The position numbers were made by a program, and so were the translations under genes. The notes beneath the pieces are model-generated. The model worked only from the letters and a program-made list of their open reading frames with translations. It was not told the DNA's origin and ran no database searches. From a virus, in IMG/VR virus record IMGVR_UViG_3300025098_000064, positions 1 through 53,064 of that record: a stretch of DNA of 53,064 bases; one strand, written 5' to 3'. This document shows positions 40,599 to 50,534 of this stretch, one piece after another (positions within the stretch are counted from its first letter, which is position 1; each line of letters starts with the position of its first letter).

Positions 40599-43406
40599 AT
40601 GGCGAGACAAGCAGATTTCGGCGGTACTCGCTTTCAAGGGTACGCCCAGTCCAGTAATTCAACAGTCAAAGGTAAATCTAAATCCAAAGCTCTTGAGGGC
40701 CGTAAGAATCAAATCATTCAAGAGGCTGATACTAAGCGTCGGCAACAATTTCGTGAGCAGCAGGCTGCTACATCCTTTTTAAAGGGACAGCAAACAGCTG
40801 CTGAAGCAAATCAAAAGACCGGTCAGTTAGCTGACAGGCAAGCTCTTGATCTCTCACAAAATGCACAAAAAGCATCTTTAAAGCTTGAAGGTGATTTTCA
40901 GGACCGTAGTCTTCGTTTTGAAGAGATGCGGCTTAAGGCTGATCAACTAGACCGTACTATTGACCTTAGTAACCAGAAAGCCAAGCTTACTTACGATGGT
41001 GTACTTGCTCAGGCTGATGCCCGTGAAGCCTCTGCCAATACAAAGCTTTTTGCTGATACTATTGGAAGTCTTCTTAAGTTCAGTGGTAGCGTTGTTCAGT
41101 ACAGTGCTGATAAATATAAACGGCAAGAGAAGGACAAAAATGATAAGACTTTAGTCGAGAATACATTTCCTTTAGAACGTGCTGATTTTGGCGGCAATAA
41201 GGATGCTATTGATTCTGAGAATGATTTTTCGGCTAATGAGCCTTCAGTTATTAGAGCTACAGAAAAGGCTATTACGTCATCTACCAATGACAGGACAGAG
41301 CAAAGTCAACTAAGAGAGGAGCTATATACAAATAGCTATGGCCAGGTCTCTAGAAGTAATGCTGTAGTTGCTGCTACTGATTTTCCTGTCTTCTTTTCTG
41401 CGTTTGTCGGAGATACTCGACGTTCATTCCGTCGTCTTAATGGAGAAAAATTCACTGTTGCCACAGCAAAGCCTGGCGACGTCCAAATTATTGTAGACCA
41501 GGCTAAAAGTGACTTTTACCGTCTCGCCGGTCTCGATGGCATGTCTGTGTCCGACAAGGCTCAGACTATTGTCCCTGTAGTTGTAGAGATCACCCGCTCT
41601 TGGGCACTTCAGGCTAATAAAGCTCTTAACACCGAAGCAGCCGCTGAACTTCTTCTAGCAGCCGAGCATGACACAACTAACATGCTGAATGCTGGGACAA
41701 AATCACCACAAGAAATTTATAACCTATCATCTGCTGCTTATTTCGGTTCAGGTGGTTTTGGAGGTCAAGAAGGTAAAGCTAGAGTTGATTCTACTCAAGA
41801 TATGCTCGACTGGGCAGTCCGTAAAAAGCGCCCTCAATTTATTGAGAAACTTGCTCTGGTTGTTGACCATAAGGGTAGAAAGCTAGGTGACGTTTACGAA
41901 GAGATGTTCGACAATGCTCGTACTGGAGTAATTTCTCGTGAGATCGATGATATCCGAAGAGAATCTAATCTATCTCAAATCAGGGTTCAACAAATTGGAC
42001 GCGACCGTATCTCTGCTCTTGCTCAGGAAGATGTTACGCCTGAAGATGAAGTTCGTATTAATGCGGAAGCTGTTGAGTCTTATAGAGCATTACAAACATC
42101 TGAGGGAGATCTAAAGGCCGCGCAGTTAGAAAGCACACCTAATTATAGTCCATTTACATTCCTTGAGCTTAAAAAAGAGCAGGCTGAAGGTAGAATCTTG
42201 CCGCAATCCTTTTTGCATAATCAGGCTGTTACTGGCCAGATTACAATGGAGCAAGCTACAGAATTAGGATACGATCCTGATGGTGGTGTTAATGGTGAAT
42301 CATTAGACACAGCATCTGCTAAAAGAGCTAGAGAGTTTGAATCGGAAATGGAAGCTCAGGGTAGTGCTGCTTTACTTACTGCTATTGAACTAAAAGGTAA
42401 AAGTAAATTCCTTGAAAGTGAAGCCTCTAAAATCCTAATGCAAGGAAAAGGTCTTGGTGTAAAGAAAGATATTGCGCGTAGGCTTAATCAGCGAGTAACC
42501 AGATTTATCCGAGATAATCCAGGGATTTCTGATTCTAAAATTAGTGAATATATCCAAGAGCAGGGAAAGCTAATTGGCAAAGAGGTGACATTTGAAATGG
42601 GTGTAGCCAAAGATGGGACTGAAAATACATTTAATTACACAATGGGCGGTACAGACATTCGTGAAGTACTTCCAACTCTTACAGATGAAGAAGGCCAGAA
42701 TGTTGTTGATTTTAGAAACTATACAGCCCAGCAAATTGGTACTCGTGCAGAAATAATTGATTTAGATACAGCTTATATTTTGTCTCCTCAGGCCGTCACG
42801 AGGGCTCAGATAGCTTTGTCGCAAGGTCAGGAAGTTGAGTCCGATGTTGTGGCTAAAGCAGCCGCTGTGGGTACTACTGTTGAGGTTCTTGTTGAGTCCC
42901 AGCGTAAAAACTATCAGCTTGAAAAGCCTGAACCAGTTGAAACTTCTGTCCAGACTAACTATACGCCGCAGCCTGGTGACACGGGTAAAACTTTTGGTGA
43001 TGTTAGTCAAGATGCATTTAGACGTGCATTAATAGGAAAGGAGTCATCTTTTGATCCCACGGCTGAAAACGACCGTACAAAAGCCTTCGGTTTAGGTCAG
43101 CTACTTCCAGTAAATATTGGACCTTGGTCTCGTGAAATTCTTGGTTACACAGCTAGTCAACGTGAACTTTCGCGTAACCCTAGCCTTCAAGAACAAATTA
43201 TAAACGGGAAAATAAATCAGTATTTTATGTCGCAGATGCGCCTTGGATATAAAGGAGAAGTCTTAATTCGTCGTGTTGCAGCAATGTGGTATGGCGGTCC
43301 CGGAGCTGTTGAACATTGGAATAATCCTAGATATCACGATAAATTTCCTAATGAACCAAATATGCAGCAGTACACACAAGACCTTTTCGATAGGTATCAA
43401 AACTAA
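40599..43406 (+). CDS. gp15-like internal virion protein with C-terminal lytic transglycosylase
   Basis: The protein has 935 residues. Long helical and charged over most of its length (KASLKLEGDFQDRSLRFEEMR). Residues about 800-930 contain a SLT-type transglycosylase: FRRALIGKESSFDPTAEN (catalytic Glu in GKESSF), AFGLGQLLPVNI, then RRVAAMWYGGPGAVEHW. In T7 this enzyme is on gp16, so here it has moved to the gp15-like protein. It opens the cell wall for DNA entry. The next gene starts at the following base. Confidence 0.88.
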   Translation: MARQADFGGTRFQGYAQSSNSTVKGKSKSKALEGRKNQIIQEADTKRRQQFREQQAATSFLKGQQTAAEANQKTGQLADRQALDLSQNAQKASLKLEGDFQDRSLRFEEMRLKADQLDRTIDLSNQKAKLTYDGVLAQADAREASANTKLFADTIGSLLKFSGSVVQYSADKYKRQEKDKNDKTLVENTFPLERADFGGNKDAIDSENDFSANEPSVIRATEKAITSSTNDRTEQSQLREELYTNSYGQVSRSNAVVAATDFPVFFSAFVGDTRRSFRRLNGEKFTVATAKPGDVQIIVDQAKSDFYRLAGLDGMSVSDKAQTIVPVVVEITRSWALQANKALNTEAAAELLLAAEHDTTNMLNAGTKSPQEIYNLSSAAYFGSGGFGGQEGKARVDSTQDMLDWAVRKKRPQFIEKLALVVDHKGRKLGDVYEEMFDNARTGVISREIDDIRRESNLSQIRVQQIGRDRISALAQEDVTPEDEVRINAEAVESYRALQTSEGDLKAAQLESTPNYSPFTFLELKKEQAEGRILPQSFLHNQAVTGQITMEQATELGYDPDGGVNGESLDTASAKRAREFESEMEAQGSAALLTAIELKGKSKFLESEASKILMQGKGLGVKKDIARRLNQRVTRFIRDNPGISDSKISEYIQEQGKLIGKEVTFEMGVAKDGTENTFNYTMGGTDIREVLPTLTDEEGQNVVDFRNYTAQQIGTRAEIIDLDTAYILSPQAVTRAQIALSQGQEVESDVVAKAAAVGTTVEVLVESQRKNYQLEKPEPVETSVQTNYTPQPGDTGKTFGDVSQDAFRRALIGKESSFDPTAENDRTKAFGLGQLLPVNIGPWSREILGYTASQRELSRNPSLQEQIINGKINQYFMSQMRLGYKGEVLIRRVAAMWYGGPGAVEHWNNPRYHDKFPNEPNMQQYTQDLFDRYQN

Positions 43407-46400
43407 ATGGAAGAACTTAATTTTACAGAAGAAGAAAAGGCTTATTGGGATAAGGTAAATCAGCAAAACCGAGAAAGCTACCTCAGGGATAATCCTGAAG
43501 AAGACCCCGCCCTTCCAGAAATCACATCTGAGTCCTTAACAGATGAGGAATCTGCTGAAATTGATGCAGAGATAGAGCAGGAAGAAGAGGAAGAGTTTGA
43601 AGCAAGGCGTGACCTTAATTGGGTTGATAATGCCATGCTTGGTCTTAGGGATTCTATTGATGACAACTTTCAAGGGAATAGTCAAACTCGCGAAGAGATC
43701 GAAGAAAGGTTTATCGAGAAGCGTGGGGAACGAGAGAAACAGATTCAAAGTAATCCCATCCGCCAAGTTCTTGCTGAAACAACCGGTGCTGTTGAGGGTG
43801 CTTCTGCTCAGACAATTGAAACTCTAGGTGAAACTGTTGAACTTGGAATTGATACTCTACGTGCTGGTATTAAAACAGTTCTTCCTGGCCAAGAAGATCC
43901 CAAGAATATCCCTTGGAACGAAAACTATGAATGGGCTGATTGGGATCTAGGTACTGCCAATGCCAAAACACCTGTCGGTAAGTTTGCAGAACAGATGATT
44001 GCTGTTGTTATCGGCATGAAGGGGCTCAAGGCTGCTGGTGTTGGCGTTGGAGGTGGTAAGACTCTTCAAAGCCGTGTTGCATCGGAAACTTTCCGTGGTG
44101 CTCTTTATGACTTCTTTTCAGAGCCTGGTGAAGGAAACATGAGCAATCTTGTTCAATCAGGTCCCTTTGCTAATAACCTATCCAAAGCTCTTGCACATGA
44201 TGAGTTTGATAATCCTTGGATTCGCAGACTCAAAAATATGATTGAGGGAGGTATTATCGGCACGGCAGTCGATGGCCTTCAAGAGGCATATGGAGCTTTT
44301 CGTGCTGGTAGGAAAGCCAAGCTTGACGCTTTAGCTGAGGGTGAAAGCCGAGCCAGAGCAGCAGAAAAAGCAGTTGAAGCCACTCGTAAATACGCTTATG
44401 GTGAACAACCTGAACTTGACCTTGGTAAGCCTGTAAAAGGTAAAAAGAAGAAGATTTCTTCAAAATCGGCAAGTGGCAATGTCTATGAAACCACTTCTCA
44501 ACCTATTGACTACAAGCCACCTGAGCCTAAACAGGGTGAACTTGATCTTGATATTAGGGTAAATAAGCAAGGTGAACTTGACTTTGGCCCTGATCGCCCT
44601 GATCTCGATCCAGGTAATGCTGCTCGTAAGGCAGAAAACGTACAGAACAGTGGACGCCCTTCTACTGTAAGTACTGATAATCAAGTACGTCAGATTTGGG
44701 AATCTGATCCTAATAGAAAGACCCCATACGATGAACTTACAGACTTACAGAAATCAGACTTAACTAAAGCATATAGAGCAAGCAATATGCTCGTTGAGGG
44801 TAAGCCTGCCCTCTTTGACCCCCAGGATCGCGTACAACAGACCCGAAAGTTCAATATTAATGAGTCTGTATCAAGCTTCTGGGAAGGCCCTCTAGGGTCT
44901 GGGAAGAGCCTTGTGAATGAGGCTGACATAAGTCGACTTAAAGACATAGATCAATTGAAATCATTTATCAAGGAGCAAATCCCTGATATTGACGTTGATT
45001 ATCTAACTGCTCGCTTGCGTCGTCAGCCTGAAGAGCATGTACTAAAAACAATGCAATCACTTGCACAGTTTGCAGATACTCGTAATCCAGCTTTGTTAGA
45101 GCCTCTGCGTTTTAAAAGTACTCTTGATATCAAAGGTGTTGATGCTGGTGGTGCTGTTGTTCTTGACACATTGGTCAATTCAGTATCAGAGCGTATTAGT
45201 TTTCTGGCGGAAGAAGCTTATCAACTAACTCAGTTTGATGTTCCTTTCAAACTACAAGCAAGACAGATTCTTGATCGTGGTGAAGCTTTGCTCACTATGA
45301 AAAAAGAGGCGACAAGGTTTTCTAGTGATAATCTAAAAAACTGGGGTGATGTTCCTCCTGATACTTTACGTGCTTTGGAAGCAGATAATGCAATTATCAG
45401 CAAAGTGTTTAGGGATATGCGTGAAGGATTAGAAGCTACTGACCCACTTGCGATAAAGCGCTTTCAGAAGCAATTTGGTAAGCTATCTATTGCTCTCGCT
45501 CATTCCAAAGGCGATCCTACGGCAATTACCAATGTAATCTATGGGATTGGCAAAGTAGGGTTCAAACGTGTTGAATCCGTTTATATAAATTCTCTTCTTT
45601 CGTCTCCTTTAACACATACACGTAACATAGCTGGTAACACTATCGCTATGGGCGAGCGTACTGCTTCAAGAACTGTTGGCAACCTATTAACTGGTGACTT
45701 TAAGGGCGCAAGACTTGGAGCTGCTTCTTTTGACTCTATTTATACTACTTTTGTTGAATCTCTTGCTGTAGCTAAGTCTTCCTTTAACTCACCTTATGCA
45801 ATAACGACGCCTAAATCAAACCTCACGAACTTTGTACTTGAGGACCGTAAGGCAATTGTTAACATGAGGAGGTCTGCTGGTCCCGCTGGTCGTATTGCTG
45901 GTGACTTAGCTCTTACTGCGTTTGATTTATTCAACAATATCTGGTTTAACTGGCCTGGTAAAGCTTTGCAAGCTGGTGATGATTTTACTAAATCTATGTT
46001 GGCACGTATGGAACTTCGATATGAAGCTGCCGTTGAGGCTGACAGGCTTGCAGGTGAAGGAGCTTCATTTAAGTCGAGGGAAGAGCTCTATCAGACGCTA
46101 TCAACAAGAAAGCTATCTGCTTCTGGTGAGATTCTGGATCATAAACTTGTTAAAATTACCGAAGATGCAGCTTTTCAGCGTGATTTAGAAGGCTGGGCTG
46201 GTTCTATGAGTGCAGGTGTTCAGAAATTACCTGGTGGTCGATTAGTTCTTCCTTTCTTTAGGACTGGTCATAATATATCTCGTTATGCTCTACAACTTTC
46301 ACCACTAGCCAAATTGTCCTCTGAGCATCGCCATGTAATGAAATATGGGACTCCAGATGAACAAGCGATTATGCGTGGTCGTATGGCTCTTGGATCAACC

Positions 46401-47537
46401 ATAACTGGTATGGCAGCCATGTTGACGACTCAAGGTCTAATGACTGGTTATGGTCCAGAGCCTGGGCCTAGGCGAGAACAGTGGTTACAAGATCATGAGC
46501 CTATAAGTGTTTGGGTTGGTCCTTTTGACGAACTTATGAAGTCAAAAGAAGATAGAAATTATAAAAAAGGTAAGTGGGTTTCTTTTGCCCCTTTACCTGG
46601 ATTTGCAATTCTTTTATCTACTACATCTGACTTGGTAACTAATGCCGGTAAGTTAGCTCAAGGTGATTATGAATACTTAGCAGGTGCTCTTCCTTTCTTT
46701 GCTGCTAATGCGATTCTTGAGCAGCCAATGTTTCAAGGTGTTTTAAACATGGCTGAAATATTTGACTTGCGTAATGAGACTCCTGAGGGACTTACTGCCA
46801 AGGTTTATGAAATGGGTAATACGGTTTTAGGTAATTCATCTGCTCGTCGTCACCTTCAAAGCCTTCTCTCATCAAACATGCACGAATACCAAACTTGGTA
46901 TCAAACTGCTTTGAACAAGATGACTGGCGGCTTAGCTGCTCCTGCTATGGAAGCACTTGGTCTTGAGAGTGGAAAAGTACTTAAGCCAGACATTTTAACT
47001 GGCCTTGATATCCCTAATAAGTACAATAATCCTGTTAACAGTCTAAATCCATTTACTGTTATCGGTAAACATGCTAGTCCATTGTTAGATGAGTTTGCAA
47101 GGCTTGAATATCCAATTAATCTTGCCCATCCAAAAAGGATCGGTGGGGTAACTATGGATCCCAGTGAAGAGCGACTTTATCGACTAGCTATGTATGACAA
47201 TGGTAACTTTGCTAAACAACTTACAGACAAGTTGAGAAGTACTGATTTCCAACGTGCCTATAACAGTTGGCGAGACCGTGTAGAAGGTCGAGATGTCTTA
47301 CCGGCAGAACCACGTAAGGAAAGTTCTTGGTATGGAATGCTTGATAAGCTTGTAGCAGCAGCTAATGAACGTGGGCGTAACGCTCTCGTAAAGGGTGATA
47401 ACCCCGTATCTATTAACTGGAAAAATACTTATGCTGAACGTAGTGCAAAGCTAGGTTCAGGCAAAGAAGATCCTGCTAGCTTCGATGTAATTAATAATAT
47501 TAAAGACTACGCCGCGTTTACTCAACCAACCAAGTAA
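43407..47537 (+). CDS. gp16-like internal virion (core) protein of phage B
   Basis: The protein has 1,376 residues. It starts acidic (MEELNFTEEEKAYWDKVNQ), then shows FAEQMIAVVIGMKGLKAAGVGVGG, a disordered linker at about 330-420 (KPVKGKKKKISSKSASGN), and a C-terminal half with LLSSPLTHTRNIAGNTIAMGE, NWPGKALQAGDDFTKSM and hydrophobic GSTITGMAAMLTTQGLMTG. No transglycosylase motif is present, in line with that domain lying in the previous gene. Distant homologue of the partial 1-3611 protein. It would form the trans-envelope channel. Confidence 0.88.
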   Translation: MEELNFTEEEKAYWDKVNQQNRESYLRDNPEEDPALPEITSESLTDEESAEIDAEIEQEEEEEFEARRDLNWVDNAMLGLRDSIDDNFQGNSQTREEIEERFIEKRGEREKQIQSNPIRQVLAETTGAVEGASAQTIETLGETVELGIDTLRAGIKTVLPGQEDPKNIPWNENYEWADWDLGTANAKTPVGKFAEQMIAVVIGMKGLKAAGVGVGGGKTLQSRVASETFRGALYDFFSEPGEGNMSNLVQSGPFANNLSKALAHDEFDNPWIRRLKNMIEGGIIGTAVDGLQEAYGAFRAGRKAKLDALAEGESRARAAEKAVEATRKYAYGEQPELDLGKPVKGKKKKISSKSASGNVYETTSQPIDYKPPEPKQGELDLDIRVNKQGELDFGPDRPDLDPGNAARKAENVQNSGRPSTVSTDNQVRQIWESDPNRKTPYDELTDLQKSDLTKAYRASNMLVEGKPALFDPQDRVQQTRKFNINESVSSFWEGPLGSGKSLVNEADISRLKDIDQLKSFIKEQIPDIDVDYLTARLRRQPEEHVLKTMQSLAQFADTRNPALLEPLRFKSTLDIKGVDAGGAVVLDTLVNSVSERISFLAEEAYQLTQFDVPFKLQARQILDRGEALLTMKKEATRFSSDNLKNWGDVPPDTLRALEADNAIISKVFRDMREGLEATDPLAIKRFQKQFGKLSIALAHSKGDPTAITNVIYGIGKVGFKRVESVYINSLLSSPLTHTRNIAGNTIAMGERTASRTVGNLLTGDFKGARLGAASFDSIYTTFVESLAVAKSSFNSPYAITTPKSNLTNFVLEDRKAIVNMRRSAGPAGRIAGDLALTAFDLFNNIWFNWPGKALQAGDDFTKSMLARMELRYEAAVEADRLAGEGASFKSREELYQTLSTRKLSASGEILDHKLVKITEDAAFQRDLEGWAGSMSAGVQKLPGGRLVLPFFRTGHNISRYALQLSPLAKLSSEHRHVMKYGTPDEQAIMRGRMALGSTITGMAAMLTTQGLMTGYGPEPGPRREQWLQDHEPISVWVGPFDELMKSKEDRNYKKGKWVSFAPLPGFAILLSTTSDLVTNAGKLAQGDYEYLAGALPFFAANAILEQPMFQGVLNMAEIFDLRNETPEGLTAKVYEMGNTVLGNSSARRHLQSLLSSNMHEYQTWYQTALNKMTGGLAAPAMEALGLESGKVLKPDILTGLDIPNKYNNPVNSLNPFTVIGKHASPLLDEFARLEYPINLAHPKRIGGVTMDPSEERLYRLAMYDNGNFAKQLTDKLRSTDFQRAYNSWRDRVEGRDVLPAEPRKESSWYGMLDKLVAAANERGRNALVKGDNPVSINWKNTYAERSAKLGSGKEDPASFDVINNIKDYAAFTQPTK

Positions 47538-47553
47538 CTTATTTGTCTAGACT

Positions 47554-48999
47554 ATGGCAACTACATCCAATACTTATACTGGAGATGGGTCAACGACCCT
47601 CTTCAGTTTTACATTCCCCTATATTTCTGAAAGTGATGTCAAGGTACAACTTGACGGAACTGCTACAACACAATTTACTTTTTCCAACGCCACTACTCTA
47701 GCTCTTACTACTGCACCTGCATCGGGTGTAACCATTACTATCTTTAGAGAAACCAATATTGAAGATGTTGCGTCGGCATTTTATGCTGGTTCTTCAATTA
47801 AGGCTAAAGATCTAAACGATAACTTCATTCAGACTCTGTATGTCTCACAGGAAGTTTCTAATGAAGCATTAAGTACCCTAGGAGGTACTCTTATTGGTCA
47901 GCTCGATATGAGCAACCAAAAGATTGTAAGCCTAGGAACGCCTACAGCGGCTACTGACGCTAGTACTCGCGGCTATGTAGACGGCTTAATCACTACACAC
48001 CAAGCTCAAGTAGATGCAGCGGCAGCATCTGCTACAGCATCGGCCTCTTCTGCTTCTAGTTCGGCCACCTCAGCTACTAATTCAGCGACAAGTGCGAGTA
48101 CTTCAAGCACTCAAGCTACAAACTCAGCTAATAGTGCAACAGCTAGCGCTAATAGCGCCACAGCATCGGCCAACAGTGCCACAGCATCGGCGAATAGCGC
48201 TACTACAGCTGCTAATGAAGCGGTTACGGCTACTACACAGGCTACAAACGCTTCAAATAGTGCATCTACAGCTACGACCCAGGCTACAAATGCTTCCACT
48301 AGTGCTTCAGCAGCTGCTACAAGTGCAAGTCAAGCCTCTACATCAGAGACAAACGCAGCCAATAGCGCCACAGACTCGTCAAACAGTGCAACGTCAGCTG
48401 CTACTTCGGCAGCTTCTGCACTTGCAGCATTCGATAACTTTGACGATACCTATCTAGGAGCTAAGGCTGCTGATCCCACTGTTGATAATGATGGAGATGC
48501 GTTGACTGCAGGTGACCTGTACTTCAACACAACTAACGAGGTGATGAAGCTGTACACAGGAACTGCATGGGTAATTGCCTATGTACCTGGAGATGCAGCA
48601 AACATTACATTTACAGCAGCTGGTAACTTAGCCGGAACAAATGTACAGGCAGCTATCCAAGAGTTAGATACAGAAAAGATCCAAAAGACAAGTGCGACGG
48701 GTGCTGCAAAACTACCTAGTGGAACTGCAGCTCAACGTGACAATTCACCTGCTGCTGGTTATATCCGGTTTAACACTGATGTAACCCAATTTGAAGGTTA
48801 TACAGGCACAGCTTGGGCAAGTGTCGGCGGTGGTGCAACAGGTGGCGGAAGTGATACGTGGGCTGTCGAACATGACAACACGATCACGCAATCGTACACA
48901 ATTGGTACTGGTAAGAATGTTATTAGTGCTGGACCGTTGACGGTCAATAGCGGTGCAACTGTCACCGTACCTTCAGGATCTAACTGGGTAATTGTTTAA
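47554..48999 (+). CDS. T7 gp17-like tail fibre anchor and stalk (phage B)
   Basis: The protein has 481 residues. The N-terminal anchor domain (TYTGDGSTTLFSFTFPYISESD ... FRETNIEDV) is followed by the Ala/Ser/Thr stalk with NSATASA heptads (about residues 155-290) and the tip VTVPSGSNWVIV. The N-terminal part differs at many positions from copy A, but 48376-48468 is identical to 4442-4534. Same gene arrangement as at 3620. It starts 16 bases after the gp16-like stop. Confidence 0.9.
   Translation: MATTSNTYTGDGSTTLFSFTFPYISESDVKVQLDGTATTQFTFSNATTLALTTAPASGVTITIFRETNIEDVASAFYAGSSIKAKDLNDNFIQTLYVSQEVSNEALSTLGGTLIGQLDMSNQKIVSLGTPTAATDASTRGYVDGLITTHQAQVDAAAASATASASSASSSATSATNSATSASTSSTQATNSANSATASANSATASANSATASANSATTAANEAVTATTQATNASNSASTATTQATNASTSASAAATSASQASTSETNAANSATDSSNSATSAATSAASALAAFDNFDDTYLGAKAADPTVDNDGDALTAGDLYFNTTNEVMKLYTGTAWVIAYVPGDAANITFTAAGNLAGTNVQAAIQELDTEKIQKTSATGAAKLPSGTAAQRDNSPAAGYIRFNTDVTQFEGYTGTAWASVGGGATGGGSDTWAVEHDNTITQSYTIGTGKNVISAGPLTVNSGATVTVPSGSNWVIV
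48376..48468. repeat. 93-base segment identical to 4442-4534 (fibre stalk)
   Basis: Partner of the repeat at 4442; similarity continues past one base change into the following 60 bases. Confidence 0.85.
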
Positions 49000-49001
49000 C
49001 T

Positions 49002-50477
49002 ATGACTATTAAAATTAACGGTACTAATACAACCGCACAACCAAGTATTACAGGAACAGATACTGACACGGGTCTGGTCTACGGAACAGATGAAGTCAGT
49101 ATTGTTACTGGCGGCGTTGAGAAAATAAAAACCACTAACACTGGTTTTGATCTTAACCTTGATGCCAACACTGATTCTCTAACAATTGAAAACACAGCAG
49201 GTGATGGATTATATTTTGCTCCTGGTATGGGTCTTGATGATTGGAGTCGGCAAGTATTTAGAATTGAAAGAAAATCGCTGCAGGCATCACCTGGAGACGT
49301 GAGAGCTGCTGATGTTAATCTTCTTAGTATTGCTGCATCTGGTTCTGTTTATGGTGCTAGAAGTATGCTCGCAGGAGTGTCGCAAACGGATGCAGATCAG
49401 CCAGTTAGCACATACATACCAGATAACAATATTGGCTTTACAGCGTTTCAAGGCACAACTGACCAAACAGGTTATCGTGCAAGAGTCCACTTGAGATGTT
49501 CAACTAGCGATGATGACGATCTTGCTTGTTTTTATTACACAGACTCGAATGATGCTACAACACCTATTGATTATGATGCAGATCAAACATTAAGGATGAC
49601 CGGTTCAGGCAGAATTAATTGTAAAAAAACTTTCTATGCAGGAAGAGTTGAGTCTGACGAAGGTAGTCCTAATAGTGTTTATAATAGTTCTGCTACTGGG
49701 ATATATGCTTACCAGGGTTCTGGTGAAGGCAATATAAGGATGATCGCATATTCAACACCGTCATCAAGTCATAACAGTTTTTATGCAGAGACTGGAACAT
49801 CAACTGCTAATGATGATGTTCAATTTAGAGTAAGAGCAACTGATGGGAAAATATATTCTGATGCTGGCGGCAGTGTTTCATCAGGTGCTGACTATGCCGA
49901 ATCTTTTGAGTGGTTAGACGGTAACCCAGAAAATGAGGATAGAGTTGGATATAGTGTTGTTTTACAAGACGGTAAAATTAGAAAGGCACTAGATACTGAT
50001 GCTACTTCACAAATCATAGGAATTATTTCTGCAGCGCCTGCTGTACTGGGTGATTCTGCTGATTTAAAATGGCAAGGACGTTATCTCAAAGACGATTTTG
50101 GGAGAGAAATAATGCAACATATTGAACTGCTCGTTTGGAATCATGGTGAAAATGAATATCAGCCTGATAAGAATGATCTATTTAGGCTGCAAAGTTGTGA
50201 CAGTTCTTGCGCAGTTTCCGAAATTGAAGAAAAACTTGCTAGTGGTGAAATTAAACAGTGGATGGTAGATCAAGATTTGAGAATTACGTCACAAGTCAGA
50301 ACACCTAATCCAGATTTTGACCCATCTAGTTGTTATGTCCCAAGGTCTGAACGGCCTGAATGGGATCCAGTCGGCTTGATGGGTAAATTATGGATGAGAC
50401 CAAATCAGCCCACTGGCGATCGTTGGTTAAAACTTAGAGATGGAAACAATGGACTTACTTACTGGTTGGTGCGCTAA
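49002..50477 (+). CDS. tail-fibre protein with Peptidase_G2 self-cleaving domain (phage B)
   Basis: The protein has 491 residues. The N-terminal module MTIKINGTNTTAQPSITGTD is shared with the 6249 protein. The middle is a beta-rich stalk. From about residue 290, GADYAESFEWLDGNPENEDRVGYSVVLQDGKIRKA, IIGIISAAPAVLGDSADLKW, and later PNPDFDPSSCYVPRSERPEWDPVGL with DRWLKLRD match Peptidase_G2, an intramolecular chaperone that cleaves itself after trimer folding (as in Bacillus phage GA-1 neck appendage). Probably the main receptor-binding fibre of phage B. Confidence 0.85.
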   Translation: MTIKINGTNTTAQPSITGTDTDTGLVYGTDEVSIVTGGVEKIKTTNTGFDLNLDANTDSLTIENTAGDGLYFAPGMGLDDWSRQVFRIERKSLQASPGDVRAADVNLLSIAASGSVYGARSMLAGVSQTDADQPVSTYIPDNNIGFTAFQGTTDQTGYRARVHLRCSTSDDDDLACFYYTDSNDATTPIDYDADQTLRMTGSGRINCKKTFYAGRVESDEGSPNSVYNSSATGIYAYQGSGEGNIRMIAYSTPSSSHNSFYAETGTSTANDDVQFRVRATDGKIYSDAGGSVSSGADYAESFEWLDGNPENEDRVGYSVVLQDGKIRKALDTDATSQIIGIISAAPAVLGDSADLKWQGRYLKDDFGREIMQHIELLVWNHGENEYQPDKNDLFRLQSCDSSCAVSEIEEKLASGEIKQWMVDQDLRITSQVRTPNPDFDPSSCYVPRSERPEWDPVGLMGKLWMRPNQPTGDRWLKLRDGNNGLTYWLVR

Positions 50478-50479
50478 TT

Positions 50480-50534
50480 ATGCCTATTAAATTAAACGGG
50501 GCAACGTCTGGTTCGGTTGAACTGGGTGTGCCCG
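50480..50534. repeat. 55-base segment identical to 7168-7222
   Basis: Partner of the repeat at 7168. Confidence 0.88.
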
